This document shows, one piece after another, positions 18,177 through 26,869 of a DNA stretch of 64,000 bases. The stretch's first letter is position 1. Every line of letters starts with the position of its first letter. A model generated the notes under the pieces. That model was not told the origin of the DNA, did no database searches, and was given only the letters and a program-made list of their open reading frames with translations. The position numbers and the translations under genes are program-made. The DNA is taken from contig NZ_LQPP01000042.1 of the NCBI RefSeq assembly GCF_002102345.1, forward strand, positions 62,001 through 126,000, written 5' to 3'. The DNA comes from Mycolicibacterium peregrinum. Its GTDB lineage: Bacteria; Actinomycetota; Actinomycetes; Mycobacteriales; Mycobacteriaceae.

Positions 18177-19028
18177 ATGAACGCGCCATTCATCGGATCC
18201 GAAGCACTGGCAGCCGGCGTCCTCACGCGGGGGCAGCTGCGATGGCGTTACACCTCGGCGCACCCACGCGTGTATCTGCCGAAGAATGCTGTCGCAACGC
18301 TGGCAGACAACACCATGGCCGCGTGGTTGTGGACTGGCCGTCGCGGGATCATCGCCGGCCGCGCAGCGGCAGCGCTTCATGGGGCGCAATGGGTCGACGA
18401 CGACGCTCCTGTAGAACTGATCGCCGAGCATGGGCGTCGCCGGCGCGGCGTCATCGTCCGCGATGAACGAATCAGGCCCGACGAGATCTGCCGGATTGGC
18501 GAGTTCAGCGTCACCACACCGCTCCGCACGGCGCTTGATCTCGCGCGTTTTCTTCCTCGCGACGACGCGCTCGCCCACCTCGACGCGCTGGCCACCGCCA
18601 CGGGCGTCGAAGCGGCGCCGGTGCTCGAACTGGCGGCCCGATATCGCAGTCTGCGTGGAATACGAAGTGCCCGAACAGCACTCGATCTGATGGACCCCGG
18701 TGGCCAATCTCCGAAGGAGACTTGGCTGCGGCTGCTCCTCATCGATGCGGGGTTTCGACGACCCCGCACTCAGATCCGGGTGACCGATGGTTTCGCCGAG
18801 GCGTTCATCGACATGGGTTATGACGACGTCAAAGTCGGCCTCGACTACTTGGGCAAGCACCACGCCACGGACCGGCCACGCTATGTGCACGACATCGGGC
18901 GCAACGCGCTCATCGAACGCGAAGGGTGGATCAACATCCACGTCGTGGCCGAACACAGCAAGGCATTCATCCTGCACCGCGTGCGAGAGGCCTTTGCTCG
19001 GCGCGACGCTTCGCCGTTTTCTACGTGA
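18177..19028 (+). CDS. AbiEi-like / DUF559 endonuclease-domain protein
   Basis: A 283-residue protein of a family common in mycobacteria. The N-terminal part (EALAAGVLTRGQLRW, then RVYLPKNAV and TPLRTALDLARFLP) resembles AbiEi-type antitoxin or transcription-factor folds. The C-terminal ~75 residues resemble a Vsr/DUF559 nuclease fold: FIDMGYDDVKVGLDYLGKHH, then DIGRNALIEREGWINIHVVAE. The usual Glu of the EYDG motif is Asp here (LDYLG). GTG at 18171 and ATG at 18177 are both possible starts; I used the ATG. The last codons and the stop come from a palindromic repeat. No partner toxin is visible. Confidence 0.75.
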   Translation: MNAPFIGSEALAAGVLTRGQLRWRYTSAHPRVYLPKNAVATLADNTMAAWLWTGRRGIIAGRAAAALHGAQWVDDDAPVELIAEHGRRRRGVIVRDERIRPDEICRIGEFSVTTPLRTALDLARFLPRDDALAHLDALATATGVEAAPVLELAARYRSLRGIRSARTALDLMDPGGQSPKETWLRLLLIDAGFRRPRTQIRVTDGFAEAFIDMGYDDVKVGLDYLGKHHATDRPRYVHDIGRNALIEREGWINIHVVAEHSKAFILHRVREAFARRDASPFST

Positions 19029-19170
19029 GGGTCGCTAGGCCGGGCGATCGACTGCCCTGGTGTAGTAAACCGGCGCAATGGCGGGGCGGACGCCTGGCCG
19101 GGTGGCTCACCGCTTTTTACACCAGGGTCGCTAGGCCGGGCGATCGACTGCCCAGGCGTAGAAAACGGCG
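19012..19170. repeat. Palindromic repeat, family copies C and D
   Basis: Copy C (19012-19075) runs from CGCCGTTTTCTACGTGAGGG to CCCTGGTGTAGTAAACCGGCG-type sequence; copy D (about 19109-19170) runs from CCGCTTTTTACACCAGGG to CCCAGGCGTAGAAAACGGCG. They share an identical internal stretch of about 30 bases beginning AGGGTCGCTAGGCCGGGCG. Copy C overlaps the 3' end of the DUF559 gene and supplies its stop codon. Confidence 0.7.
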
Positions 19171-19242
19171 CGCAGGCGCAACGGCGAGGCGAGGCGCAGG
19201 CGCAACGGCAAAACGGCACGCAGGCGCAACGGCGGGCCGCCG
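19171..19242. repeat. 24-bp tandem repeat, three units
   Basis: The 15-mer CGCAGGCGCAACGGC occurs at 19171, 19195 and 19219, exactly 24 bp apart, with variable 9-bp spacers. It directly follows palindromic copy D in the gap between two convergent genes and could be a variable-number locus. Confidence 0.65.
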
Positions 19243-19250
19243 GCAACCCT

Positions 19251-20264
19251 CTACGCGCTCGCCTCGTCCTCGACCTCGGAGGTCGCGTACGCGATGAACG
19301 ACGTGATCTCCTCGACCGCGCGCCGCGCATCGGGGTTGATGTCGAAGCTCAGTTGGAACATGTGCATTGCCCTGTCCCACACCTGGACCCATGCCGGCAC
19401 ACCGGCGGCCTGCAGCTTGTCGGCCAGGGCGAAGGCGTCGTTGAGCAGCATCTCGTGAGTGCCGACCTGGAGCAGGAACGGGCCGAGCCCGTGCAGGTCC
19501 GCCTCGGGTGGCATCACCGGTGTGGGCCGGGTGCCGTTTACTGTGGCGAACACGTCGTAGATGAACTTCACGGTCATGAAAGGGAACATCACGTCGCGAT
19601 GCTCTTGCAGCGCACGGTATTTCAAGTCCATGTCGGACGAGGTCAGCGGTGAGAGCAGGACCTGCCCGGCGGGAACCGGCAGCCCGGCGTCGCGGGCCGC
19701 CAGGGCGGTGTCGGCGGCCATCAGTCCGCCGGCCGAGTCCCCGGCGAGGACAATCCGATTGGGTGCGAACCCGAGCGACAGCGCCAGACGGTAGCCGTCG
19801 AGCCCGTCGGCCACGGCGTCCTCGATGTCGGCCTGCGGGGCCAGCCGGTAGCCGACGTTGAGCACGCGCGCCCCGGTGGCCGCGGAAAGCTTCGACACGA
19901 AGCGGCGGTGCGAGTTCAGGCCGAGGGTCACCAGCGCCGAGCCGTGCAGGTAGACGATCACCCGGTCGGAGTCGCGGGCCTCGGGGGCGATCACCCATTC
20001 GGCCGGGCAGTTGGGCAGCGCCACCGGTGTCACCTCGGTGCCGGGCAGTGGCTTGATGAACCGCAGGGGCCGGTCGATGACGTCGAGGTGTGCGCGCTGC
20101 AGCACAGCGGGGGCGACGCGGTTGATGCCCATCCCGATCAGGGTCAGCAGACCCAGCAATGGGCGGACGAAGATCGCGGTGGTCCAGCCGAGTGCTCTGG
20201 ACTGCAGGGATGCGGGGCCGAAGTGCACGGTTGCCGGCCGGCTACGCCAATCGAGCGAATTCAC
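19251..20264 (-). CDS. Alpha/beta hydrolase, HSL-type esterase/lipase
   Basis: A 337-residue hydrolase of the hormone-sensitive-lipase group, like the mycobacterial Lip esterases. The oxyanion region reads VIVYLHGSAL, with HGSA where HGGG is usual; the nucleophile motif is LAGDSAGGLM with Ser near residue 175. A His in the DRAMHMFQL segment could complete the triad. The N-terminal ~60 residues contain a hydrophobic stretch (FVRPLLGLLTLIGMGI) that may associate with membrane. Start GTG at 20264. Substrate is probably a short-chain ester, by family. Confidence 0.88.
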   Translation of the reverse strand: MNSLDWRSRPATVHFGPASLQSRALGWTTAIFVRPLLGLLTLIGMGINRVAPAVLQRAHLDVIDRPLRFIKPLPGTEVTPVALPNCPAEWVIAPEARDSDRVIVYLHGSALVTLGLNSHRRFVSKLSAATGARVLNVGYRLAPQADIEDAVADGLDGYRLALSLGFAPNRIVLAGDSAGGLMAADTALAARDAGLPVPAGQVLLSPLTSSDMDLKYRALQEHRDVMFPFMTVKFIYDVFATVNGTRPTPVMPPEADLHGLGPFLLQVGTHEMLLNDAFALADKLQAAGVPAWVQVWDRAMHMFQLSFDINPDARRAVEEITSFIAYATSEVEDEASA

Positions 20265-20300
20265 GATACCCAGGGTACCGGGTACCTGAAATCGTTCGGA

Positions 20301-22163
20301 TCAGGGCAGGGTGACGGTGGCCTGGGCTTCGATCGCTTTGTTGATGTCGGTCAGCGCGCTCCTGTCGCGTTCCAGCGCGTCGGCGTTGATCTGCAGCACG
20401 TACACGGCGCCGGGCGCCTGGATCACGATGGTGGTCTGGGTGATCGCGCGGCGCTGTTCGGCCTTCGCGTATGAGCCGGCCAGGTGGACCGAGGGGAATC
20501 CGCTGATCTCCCCGCGGGTCACGTCACCATTCGGCTTGTAGTCCGCCAGGTTCTGCAGTTCGTTGGGGGCGAACTCGAGCAGCTTGTTGGGATCGACGTC
20601 ACCGGTCAGCTTGGAGATCAGTGAGATGACCGACGGCGGATCCGGCGGGTTTGTCGGATCGTTGACCATCGCCGAGTACGCCCAGGCCGGCGTGCGGGTG
20701 CCTGCGTCGATCCATCCGGGCGGAGTCGGCCAGTTGAACACCGGTGCGCCCGGATCGCCGCGGTGGACCGGTGTTTCGACGAGGCCGCTCTGCTTGATGT
20801 AGTCGGCAATGGTGAAGGCGTGGGCGGGTGCCTTGGGAGCGGTTGTGGTCTTCTCGCCAGAGGTATCTGTGGCGGTCGCGGACGTGGTGTCGCCGCCTGG
20901 GACGTCTTCTCCGCCTCCGGAGGTGACCGCGAAGATGATGCCACCGACGAGCAGGACCACCCCGGCGATCGCGGCCGCAGCCAGGACGACATTGCGCCGG
21001 TTGGTCGACTTCTGCGGGATCGGGGTGTGCGGCAACGGTGGCGGCCCGAAGTTGGTCTGCGGCGGCCCCACCGGCCCGGGCGGTCCCGACGGCCCGCCGA
21101 GGCCCTGCATGCCGACCGGCGTATTGCTCGCGACAGGTTGGCGCGAAGAGGTTTCGTTGCCTGCCCACGACGAGGTGAACACCGGCGGTTCCGACGGTGT
21201 CTGCCGCGGGTTCGACGGCGAGATGGGCGCCGGCGGCGGGTTCACCGGCTTCGGGATGATCAGCGGCGTGGTGGGCGACGCCGGCTCGTGGGCCGGAGCC
21301 GGCGTACGCACCTCGGGGGTGGTTCCGGTGGCCGCCTCGGCCAGCGCGACGGCGAAGTCGTGGCAGGTGTCGTAGCGGTCCTTGGCGTCCTTGGACAACG
21401 CCTTGGCCATCACCGAATCGAACACGGCCAGTTCGGGTTTCGTGTCAGCCAGCTTCGGCGGTGGGGAGTTTAGGTGGTGGCTGATCACCACGGCAGGGTT
21501 GCTGTGCGCGAACGGCGGAGTGCCGGTGAAGAGGCGGTAGGCGGTCGCGGCCAGCGAGTACTGGTCGGCCCGGCCGTCGAGGGGCTGACCCATCAACTGT
21601 TCGGGCGCGGTGTAGGACATCGAGCCCACGGTGATGTTGGTCGAGGTGAGCCCGTTGACCTCGTCGGCGCGCCGCGCGATGCCGAAGTCGGTCAGCATGA
21701 TGCGGCGCTTGGAACCCTGCTTGCTGGTCAGCAGGATGTTGGCGGGTTTGACGTCGCGGTGCAGCAGCTTGCGCTGGTGCGCGTAGTCCAGTGCGTCGCC
21801 GACGGCGGTGACGACCTCGATGACATCTTCGGCCGGCATGCCCTTGGGGTACTGGTCGTGCAGAAGCTTGGCGGCGTCGTGCCCGTCGACGAAATCCATC
21901 GAGATCCACAACCGGCCCTCGAATTCGCCGCGGTCGTGCACGCCCACGATGTGCGGATGCCACAGCGTGGCCGCCATGTCCGCCTCGCGGATGAACCGCT
22001 GCCGGAATTCGTTGTCGGAGCTGACACTGATGGGCAGCACTTTGAGAGCGTCCTCGCGGGGTAACCGCGGGTGGGACGCCAAATAGACCTCGCCCATGCC
22101 ACCAGTGCCCACCAACCGCACGATGGTGAACCCTGCGAATTCCTGACCGCTAGCCAACGGCAT
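20301..22163 (-). CDS. Transmembrane Ser/Thr protein kinase with LpqN-type sensor domain
   Basis: A 620-residue PknB-class kinase. The cytoplasmic kinase domain shows the Gly loop VGTGGMGEVY (18-27), K41 in DALKVL, HRDVKPAN (135-142) and DFG at 159-161, all intact. A Pro-rich linker is followed by one transmembrane helix (about 391-413). The outer ~176 residues resemble the LpqN family of mycobacterial lipoproteins (PTPPGWIDAG, APGAVYVLQINADA). The frame opens at 22394, but MPLASGQEFAGFTIVRL at 22163 is the natural kinase start. It is divergent from the MoxR/VWA operon, a possible but unproven target. Confidence 0.92.
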   Translation of the reverse strand: MPLASGQEFAGFTIVRLVGTGGMGEVYLASHPRLPREDALKVLPISVSSDNEFRQRFIREADMAATLWHPHIVGVHDRGEFEGRLWISMDFVDGHDAAKLLHDQYPKGMPAEDVIEVVTAVGDALDYAHQRKLLHRDVKPANILLTSKQGSKRRIMLTDFGIARRADEVNGLTSTNITVGSMSYTAPEQLMGQPLDGRADQYSLAATAYRLFTGTPPFAHSNPAVVISHHLNSPPPKLADTKPELAVFDSVMAKALSKDAKDRYDTCHDFAVALAEAATGTTPEVRTPAPAHEPASPTTPLIIPKPVNPPPAPISPSNPRQTPSEPPVFTSSWAGNETSSRQPVASNTPVGMQGLGGPSGPPGPVGPPQTNFGPPPLPHTPIPQKSTNRRNVVLAAAAIAGVVLLVGGIIFAVTSGGGEDVPGGDTTSATATDTSGEKTTTAPKAPAHAFTIADYIKQSGLVETPVHRGDPGAPVFNWPTPPGWIDAGTRTPAWAYSAMVNDPTNPPDPPSVISLISKLTGDVDPNKLLEFAPNELQNLADYKPNGDVTRGEISGFPSVHLAGSYAKAEQRRAITQTTIVIQAPGAVYVLQINADALERDRSALTDINKAIEAQATVTLP

Positions 22164-22288
22164 GGAGCGCAGACTACCGGTAGCAACGGTCACGCAACGA
22201 CTATGCCGGGGGAGTGGCTTGCACGCGCCGGATGCTAGTTCTGCCGGGTGGCGATGTGCGCGGGCGGGTTCAGTCGTAGCGTGGAGTG

Positions 22289-23671
22289 GTGAGCCAACCC
22301 AAGGATCTGCCTCGCACCGTCGGTGAGCTGCGCGCCTCCGGCCACCGTGAGCGGGGCGTGAAAGCCGAAATTCGCGAGAACCTGCTGTCCGCACTTGCCG
22401 ATCGCCGTGACGTGTGGCCGGGCATCCTGGGCTTCGACGACACGGTGATCCCGCAGTTGGAACGGGCGTTGATCGCCGGCCACGACGTGGTGCTGCTCGG
22501 TGAGCGCGGCCAGGGCAAGACGCGGCTGCTGCGGGCGTTGACGGGGCTGCTCGATGAATGGACGCCGGTGATCGCCGGGTCCGAATTGGGTGAGCACCCG
22601 TACAGCCCGATCACGCCGGAGTCGATCCGCCGGGCCGCCGATTCCGGCGAGGACCTTCCGATCGAGTGGCGGCACCGCAGTGAGCGCTACACCGAGAAGC
22701 TGGCCACCCCGGACACCAGCGTGGCCGACCTGGTCGGTGACATCGATCCGATCAAGGTGGCCGAGGGGCGCAGCCTGGGTGACCCCGAAACGATCGCCTA
22801 CGGGCTGATCCCGCGGGCGCACCGCGGCATCGTGGCGGTCAACGAGCTGCCCGATCTGGCCGAGCGGATTCAGGTGTCGATGCTCAACGTGATGGAGGAG
22901 CGTGACATTCAGGTCCGCGGCTACACGTTGCGGCTGCCGCTCGACGTCCTCGTCGTCGCGAGCGCCAACCCCGAGGACTACACGAACCGCGGCCGGATCA
23001 TCACCCCGCTCAAGGACCGGTTCGGCGCCGAGATCCGTACGCACTACCCGTTGGAGATCGACGACGAGGTCGGGGTGATCCGCCAGGAGGCGCAGTTGGC
23101 CGCCGAGGTCCCGGATTACCTGCTCGGCGTGCTGGCCCGGTTCGCCCGCAATCTGCGTGAGTCGAGCTCGATCGACCAGCGGTCCGGTGTGTCGGCCCGC
23201 TTCGCGATCGCGGCTGCCGAGACGGTGGCGGCCTCGGCGCGGCACCGCTCCGCGATCCTCGGTGAGGACGACCCGGTGGCCCGCGTGGTGGACCTGGCGA
23301 CCGTGATCGACGTGCTGCGCGGCAAGTTGGAGTTCGAGACGGGCGAGGAGGGACGTGAGCAGGCGGTGCTCGAGCACCTGCTGCGACGCGCCACCGCCGA
23401 CACCGCGCAGCGGCTGCTGGGCGGTATCGACGTCGCCCCGTTGGTGGCCGCGGTCGAGGAGGGTTCGCCGGTGACCACCGGGGAGCGGGTGTCGGCCAAG
23501 GATGTCCTGGCCGCGCTGCCGGATCTGGCCGTGGTCGACGCGCTGGCCTCCCGGCTGGGCGCGGTGTCGGTCGGCCAGCGCGCCGCGGCCATCGAATTGG
23601 CTTTGGAGGCGCTGTATCTGGCCAAGCGGGTGGACAAGGTGACAGGGGAGGGCGAGACGGTCTATGGCTGA
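22289..23671 (+). CDS. MoxR-type AAA ATPase, Rv0958-like
   Basis: A 460-residue AAA+ ATPase of the magnesium-chelatase/MoxR type. Walker A GERGQGKTR is at about residues 71-79. The Walker B-like GIVAVNELPDL, sensor LVVASANPEDYTN and arginine-finger region follow. GTG codons at 22286 and 22289 compete; VSQPKDLPRTVG is used. It overlaps the VWA gene by 8 bases, and such pairs act as metal-insertion or protein-remodelling chaperones. The order purH, then Rv0958, then Rv0959 is kept as in M. tuberculosis, apart from three inserted genes. Confidence 0.92.
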   Translation: MSQPKDLPRTVGELRASGHRERGVKAEIRENLLSALADRRDVWPGILGFDDTVIPQLERALIAGHDVVLLGERGQGKTRLLRALTGLLDEWTPVIAGSELGEHPYSPITPESIRRAADSGEDLPIEWRHRSERYTEKLATPDTSVADLVGDIDPIKVAEGRSLGDPETIAYGLIPRAHRGIVAVNELPDLAERIQVSMLNVMEERDIQVRGYTLRLPLDVLVVASANPEDYTNRGRIITPLKDRFGAEIRTHYPLEIDDEVGVIRQEAQLAAEVPDYLLGVLARFARNLRESSSIDQRSGVSARFAIAAAETVAASARHRSAILGEDDPVARVVDLATVIDVLRGKLEFETGEEGREQAVLEHLLRRATADTAQRLLGGIDVAPLVAAVEEGSPVTTGERVSAKDVLAALPDLAVVDALASRLGAVSVGQRAAAIELALEALYLAKRVDKVTGEGETVYG

Positions 23672-25652
23672 TCCCGGTCGGGGACACGGGCACACCTCGC
23701 GCTATTCGCGATACACCGGTGGCCCGGATCCGCTGGCACCACCGATCGATCTGCGCGACGCGCTCGAGCAGATCGGTCAGAGCGTCATGGAGGGGAGCTC
23801 GCCGCGCCGCGCGCTCTCGGAGTTGATGCGTCGCGGCACCGAGGGCATGCGCGGCACCGACCGCCTGGCGGCCGAGGCCAATCGGAAACGCCGGGAGTTG
23901 TTGCAGCGGCACAACCTTGACGGGACGCTGCAGGAGATCAAGAAGCTGCTCGACGAGGCCGTGCTCGCCGAGCGGAAGGAGTTGGCCCGCGCGCTCGACG
24001 ATGACGCGCGGTTCGGCGAATTGCAGATGGAGGCGCTCTCCCCGTCACCGGCCAAGGCGGTACAGGAACTCGCCGACTACGACTGGCGCAGCCCTGAGGC
24101 GCGGCAGAAGTATGAGCAGATCAAGGATCTGCTGGGCCGCGAGATGCTGGATCAGCGTTTCGCCGGCATGAAGGAGGCGCTGGAGAACGCCACCGACGAG
24201 GACCGGCAGCGGGTCAACGACATGCTCGACGACCTCAACGACCTGCTCGACAAGCACGCCCGCGGTGAAGACACCCCGCAGGACTTCCAGAACTTCATGG
24301 ACAAACACGGCGAGTTCTTCCCCGAAGGCCCGCAGAACATCGATGAACTGTTGGACTCGTTGGCCAAGCGGGCCGCGGCCGCGCAGCGGTTCCGCAACAG
24401 CCTGTCGGCCGAGCAGCGTGCCGAGCTGGATGCCCTGGCACAGCAGGCTTTCGGCTCGCCGTCATTGATGAATGCGCTCAATCGGCTCGACTCACACCTG
24501 CAGGCCGCCCGGCCGGGTGAGGACTGGAGCGGTTCGGAGCGGTTCTCCGGAGGCGATCCGCTGGGCATGGGTGAGGGTGCCCAGGCGCTCTCGGACATCG
24601 CCGAGTTGGAGCAGTTGGCCGACGCGTTGTCGCAGAGTTACGCCGGGGCGTCGATGGACGACGTCGACCTTGAGGCGTTGGCCCGTCAGCTCGGCGACGA
24701 CGCCGCGATCGACGCTCGCACCCTGTCCGAACTGGAGAAGGCCCTGGTCAACCAGGGCTTCATCGACCGTGGATCCGACGGGCAGTGGCGGCTTTCACCC
24801 AAGGCCATGCGTCAGCTCGGCCAGACCGCGTTGCGTGATGTGGCGCAACAGCTTTCGGGTCGGCACGGCGAGCGGGACACCCGACGCGCCGGGGCGGCGG
24901 GGGAGTTGACCGGGGCCACCCGCCCCTGGCAGTTCGGCGACACCGAACCGTGGAACGTCACGCGCACGGTCACCAATGCGGTGCTGCGGCAGGCCGGTAC
25001 CGGAATCGCCGAGCGGCCGATTCGGTTCGCGGTCGAGGACGTCGAGATCTCCGAGACCGAGACCCGCACCCAGGCGTGTGTGGCGCTGCTGGTGGACACC
25101 TCGTTCTCGATGGTGATGGAGAACCGCTGGCTACCGATGAAGCGCACCGCGCTGGCGCTCAACCATCTGGTGAGCACCCGGTTCCGCTCAGATGAGTTGC
25201 AGATCATCGCCTTCGGCCGGTACGCCCGCACGGTGACCGCGGGCGAGCTGACCGGGTTGGAGGGCGTGTACGAGCAGGGCACAAATCTGCACCATGCGCT
25301 GGCCCTGGCGACGCGGCATCTGCGTCGTCACCCCAATGCGCAACCGGTCGTGCTGGTGGTGACCGACGGCGAGCCGACGGCGCACCTGGAGGATTTCGGT
25401 GACGGCCATGGAAGTGAGGTGTTCTTCGACTACCCGCCGCATCCGCGCACCATCGCGCACACCGTGCGGGGTTTCGACGAGGTGGCCCGCCTCGGTGCGC
25501 AGGTGACGATCTTCCGGCTGGGCTCCGACCCCGGGCTCGCCCGGTTCATCGACCAGGTGGCCCGTCGCGTGCAGGGCCGGGTCGTGGTGCCCGATCTCGA
25601 CGGGCTGGGTGCCGCGGTGGTCGGCGACTACCTGCACTCGCGTCGGCGCTAG
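23664..25652 (+). CDS. VWA-domain protein, Rv0959-like
   Basis: A 662-residue partner of the MoxR-type ATPase. A long, highly charged helical N-terminal half (residues ~40-430) is followed by a von Willebrand A domain. The MIDAS motif DTSFS lies near residues 477-481 in VALLVDTSFSMVM, with supporting QGTNLHHAL and VVTDGEPTAH. The ATG overlaps the previous gene by 8 bases, indicating coupled synthesis. The protein probably presents a metal-dependent substrate to the ATPase, by analogy with CoxE/BchD systems. Confidence 0.9.
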   Translation: MADPGRGHGHTSRYSRYTGGPDPLAPPIDLRDALEQIGQSVMEGSSPRRALSELMRRGTEGMRGTDRLAAEANRKRRELLQRHNLDGTLQEIKKLLDEAVLAERKELARALDDDARFGELQMEALSPSPAKAVQELADYDWRSPEARQKYEQIKDLLGREMLDQRFAGMKEALENATDEDRQRVNDMLDDLNDLLDKHARGEDTPQDFQNFMDKHGEFFPEGPQNIDELLDSLAKRAAAAQRFRNSLSAEQRAELDALAQQAFGSPSLMNALNRLDSHLQAARPGEDWSGSERFSGGDPLGMGEGAQALSDIAELEQLADALSQSYAGASMDDVDLEALARQLGDDAAIDARTLSELEKALVNQGFIDRGSDGQWRLSPKAMRQLGQTALRDVAQQLSGRHGERDTRRAGAAGELTGATRPWQFGDTEPWNVTRTVTNAVLRQAGTGIAERPIRFAVEDVEISETETRTQACVALLVDTSFSMVMENRWLPMKRTALALNHLVSTRFRSDELQIIAFGRYARTVTAGELTGLEGVYEQGTNLHHALALATRHLRRHPNAQPVVLVVTDGEPTAHLEDFGDGHGSEVFFDYPPHPRTIAHTVRGFDEVARLGAQVTIFRLGSDPGLARFIDQVARRVQGRVVVPDLDGLGAAVVGDYLHSRRR

Positions 25653-25700
25653 TTCGCGACACAGTCGGCGCGCAGTGGGCTCGCGTAGTCTCTGGGAGCG

Positions 25701-26363
25701 ATGGGGGTCATGAAGCGCGGTGCGGGTGTGGTCGTGTTGGCGGCCGGACTGATTCTCAGCGGGTGCACGCAGATGACCGACGGCACCCCGAAGGCCGGGT
25801 TCGCATCACCCGGGGGGCCATCGGGAGCGTCCGGGTACAAGGCCCAAACCTGCGAGCAGTTGCATTCAGACGCCTGGATCGAGGTTCCCGGGACCGGGCC
25901 CGACGAGCCCCGGGTGCGTGTCGCGCAACCGCCGGGCTGGGTGCCGGTGCCTGAGTTCGCCAAGGGCCCGGTCAAATTGGTGCTGCGCAATGAATCCCTC
26001 ACCGACGGTGTGACGAATCCGGCCATCTCGGTGTCGATCGGTGATGCGACGGACGGGGACCGGTCGCCCAAGGACCTGCTGAGCGAGACCATCAAGGGCT
26101 TCCAATCCATCGGCGCGCAGAACATCACCCAGGTGCCGTCCGAGATCTGTGGTTTCCCGGCGCTGTTGGTCAACTACACGACCCCGCCCGACGACAAGAT
26201 CAGCAAGACCAGCTACGTGACGTCCGTGTCGGTGATGGTGCCGCTCGGCGCGAAGGTCTGGAACATCGTGGCGCTGGCGCAGAGCACGGCGCCCAACAAT
26301 CCCACCTTCATGGCGGACGCGCAGGTGATGCTGGCGGGTTTGCGGATTGCGATGCCGCGCTGA
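25701..26363 (+). CDS. LpqN/LpqT-family lipoprotein
   Basis: A 220-residue lipoprotein with a type II signal ending LSGC (Cys22). The mature part (QPPGWVPVPEF, NPAISVSIGD, SEICGFPALLVNYT) has the mycobacterial LpqN-type fold, the same family as the outer domain of the kinase at 20.3-22.2 kb. It begins 48 bases after the VWA gene and may be in that operon. ATG codons at 25701 and 25710 are both possible; I kept the first. Function not established; LpqN-type proteins have been linked to envelope lipid processes. Confidence 0.82.
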   Translation: MGVMKRGAGVVVLAAGLILSGCTQMTDGTPKAGFASPGGPSGASGYKAQTCEQLHSDAWIEVPGTGPDEPRVRVAQPPGWVPVPEFAKGPVKLVLRNESLTDGVTNPAISVSIGDATDGDRSPKDLLSETIKGFQSIGAQNITQVPSEICGFPALLVNYTTPPDDKISKTSYVTSVSVMVPLGAKVWNIVALAQSTAPNNPTFMADAQVMLAGLRIAMPR

Positions 26364-26869
26364 GCCGGCATTTGTCGACGTCGGAGTGTGCGCGAAATTC
26401 TTCATTCATTGCGTTGGCAATAAACGGCGCGGCTTCGGTATGGCGGCGCGACACTTCGGTAATGCAACCTTTGCGTAGCGCAACGCTATTCGACATTTCT
26501 TGATCGGTTCTTTCAATTCATTGCAAAGGCAATCAAACGGTGAAGGTGGATTCGTTCGGCGTGTGCCTGCTGGGGCAGTGACGACGCTGTCAGTGGAATT
26601 AGCATCGATTTGACCTGGGTATACGTGCACCTTGGGGTCGCGCCGGCGCCTGGGGGTGGTGGAAATCGGCGACCGGGTTAAAGCTGTTTTGTGTCGCTAC
26701 ATTCGCCCGGCGCTTGCCGGCCGTAGTTAATGGACTCGCCAATGATTTTCCTGTCCGTTATCGGTTGCGGGAGTGAATGCGGCGACTTAGCATTCTCAGG
26801 AGTTTCTAAGTTGCCGTCGGAGGATTTCCAAGGTCGGCCGTACCGTCCTCTAGTTAAGGGGTCCACCGC
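26364..26869. other. Gene-free interval with twin palindromes and a direct-repeat box
   Basis: This 506-bp interval has lower GC than its surroundings and no convincing gene. It holds two palindromes, ATTGC-GTTG-GCAAT (26408-26421) and ATTGC-AAAG-GCAAT (26520-26533), each followed by A-rich AAACGG, and the direct-repeat box at 26794-26810. A GC-rich hairpin CGGCGCTTGCCGG-type lies near 26707. It is most likely the long control region of the secreted protein gene that follows. Confidence 0.5.
26794..26810 (+). promoter_or_regulatory. Direct-repeat box TCTCAG-N5-TCTAAG
   Basis: TCTCAG at 26794 and TCTAAG at 26805 are 11 bp apart, one helical turn, 60 bases before the secreted-protein start. 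The same arrangement recurs before its paralogue (28893-28909) and between the two genes (28294-28310). Tandem hexamers at 11-bp spacing suit an OmpR-type response regulator; an MprA-like factor is a guess. Confidence 0.5.

Noticed and set aside
17926..19242. CRISPR array
   Set aside because: Repeats are palindromic with variable spacing, and the 24-bp units are simple tandem repeats; no cas genes are present.
22235..25637. Long antisense frames opposite the MoxR and VWA genes
   Set aside because: They are rich in Arg, Pro and His without motifs and mirror the conserved sense genes.
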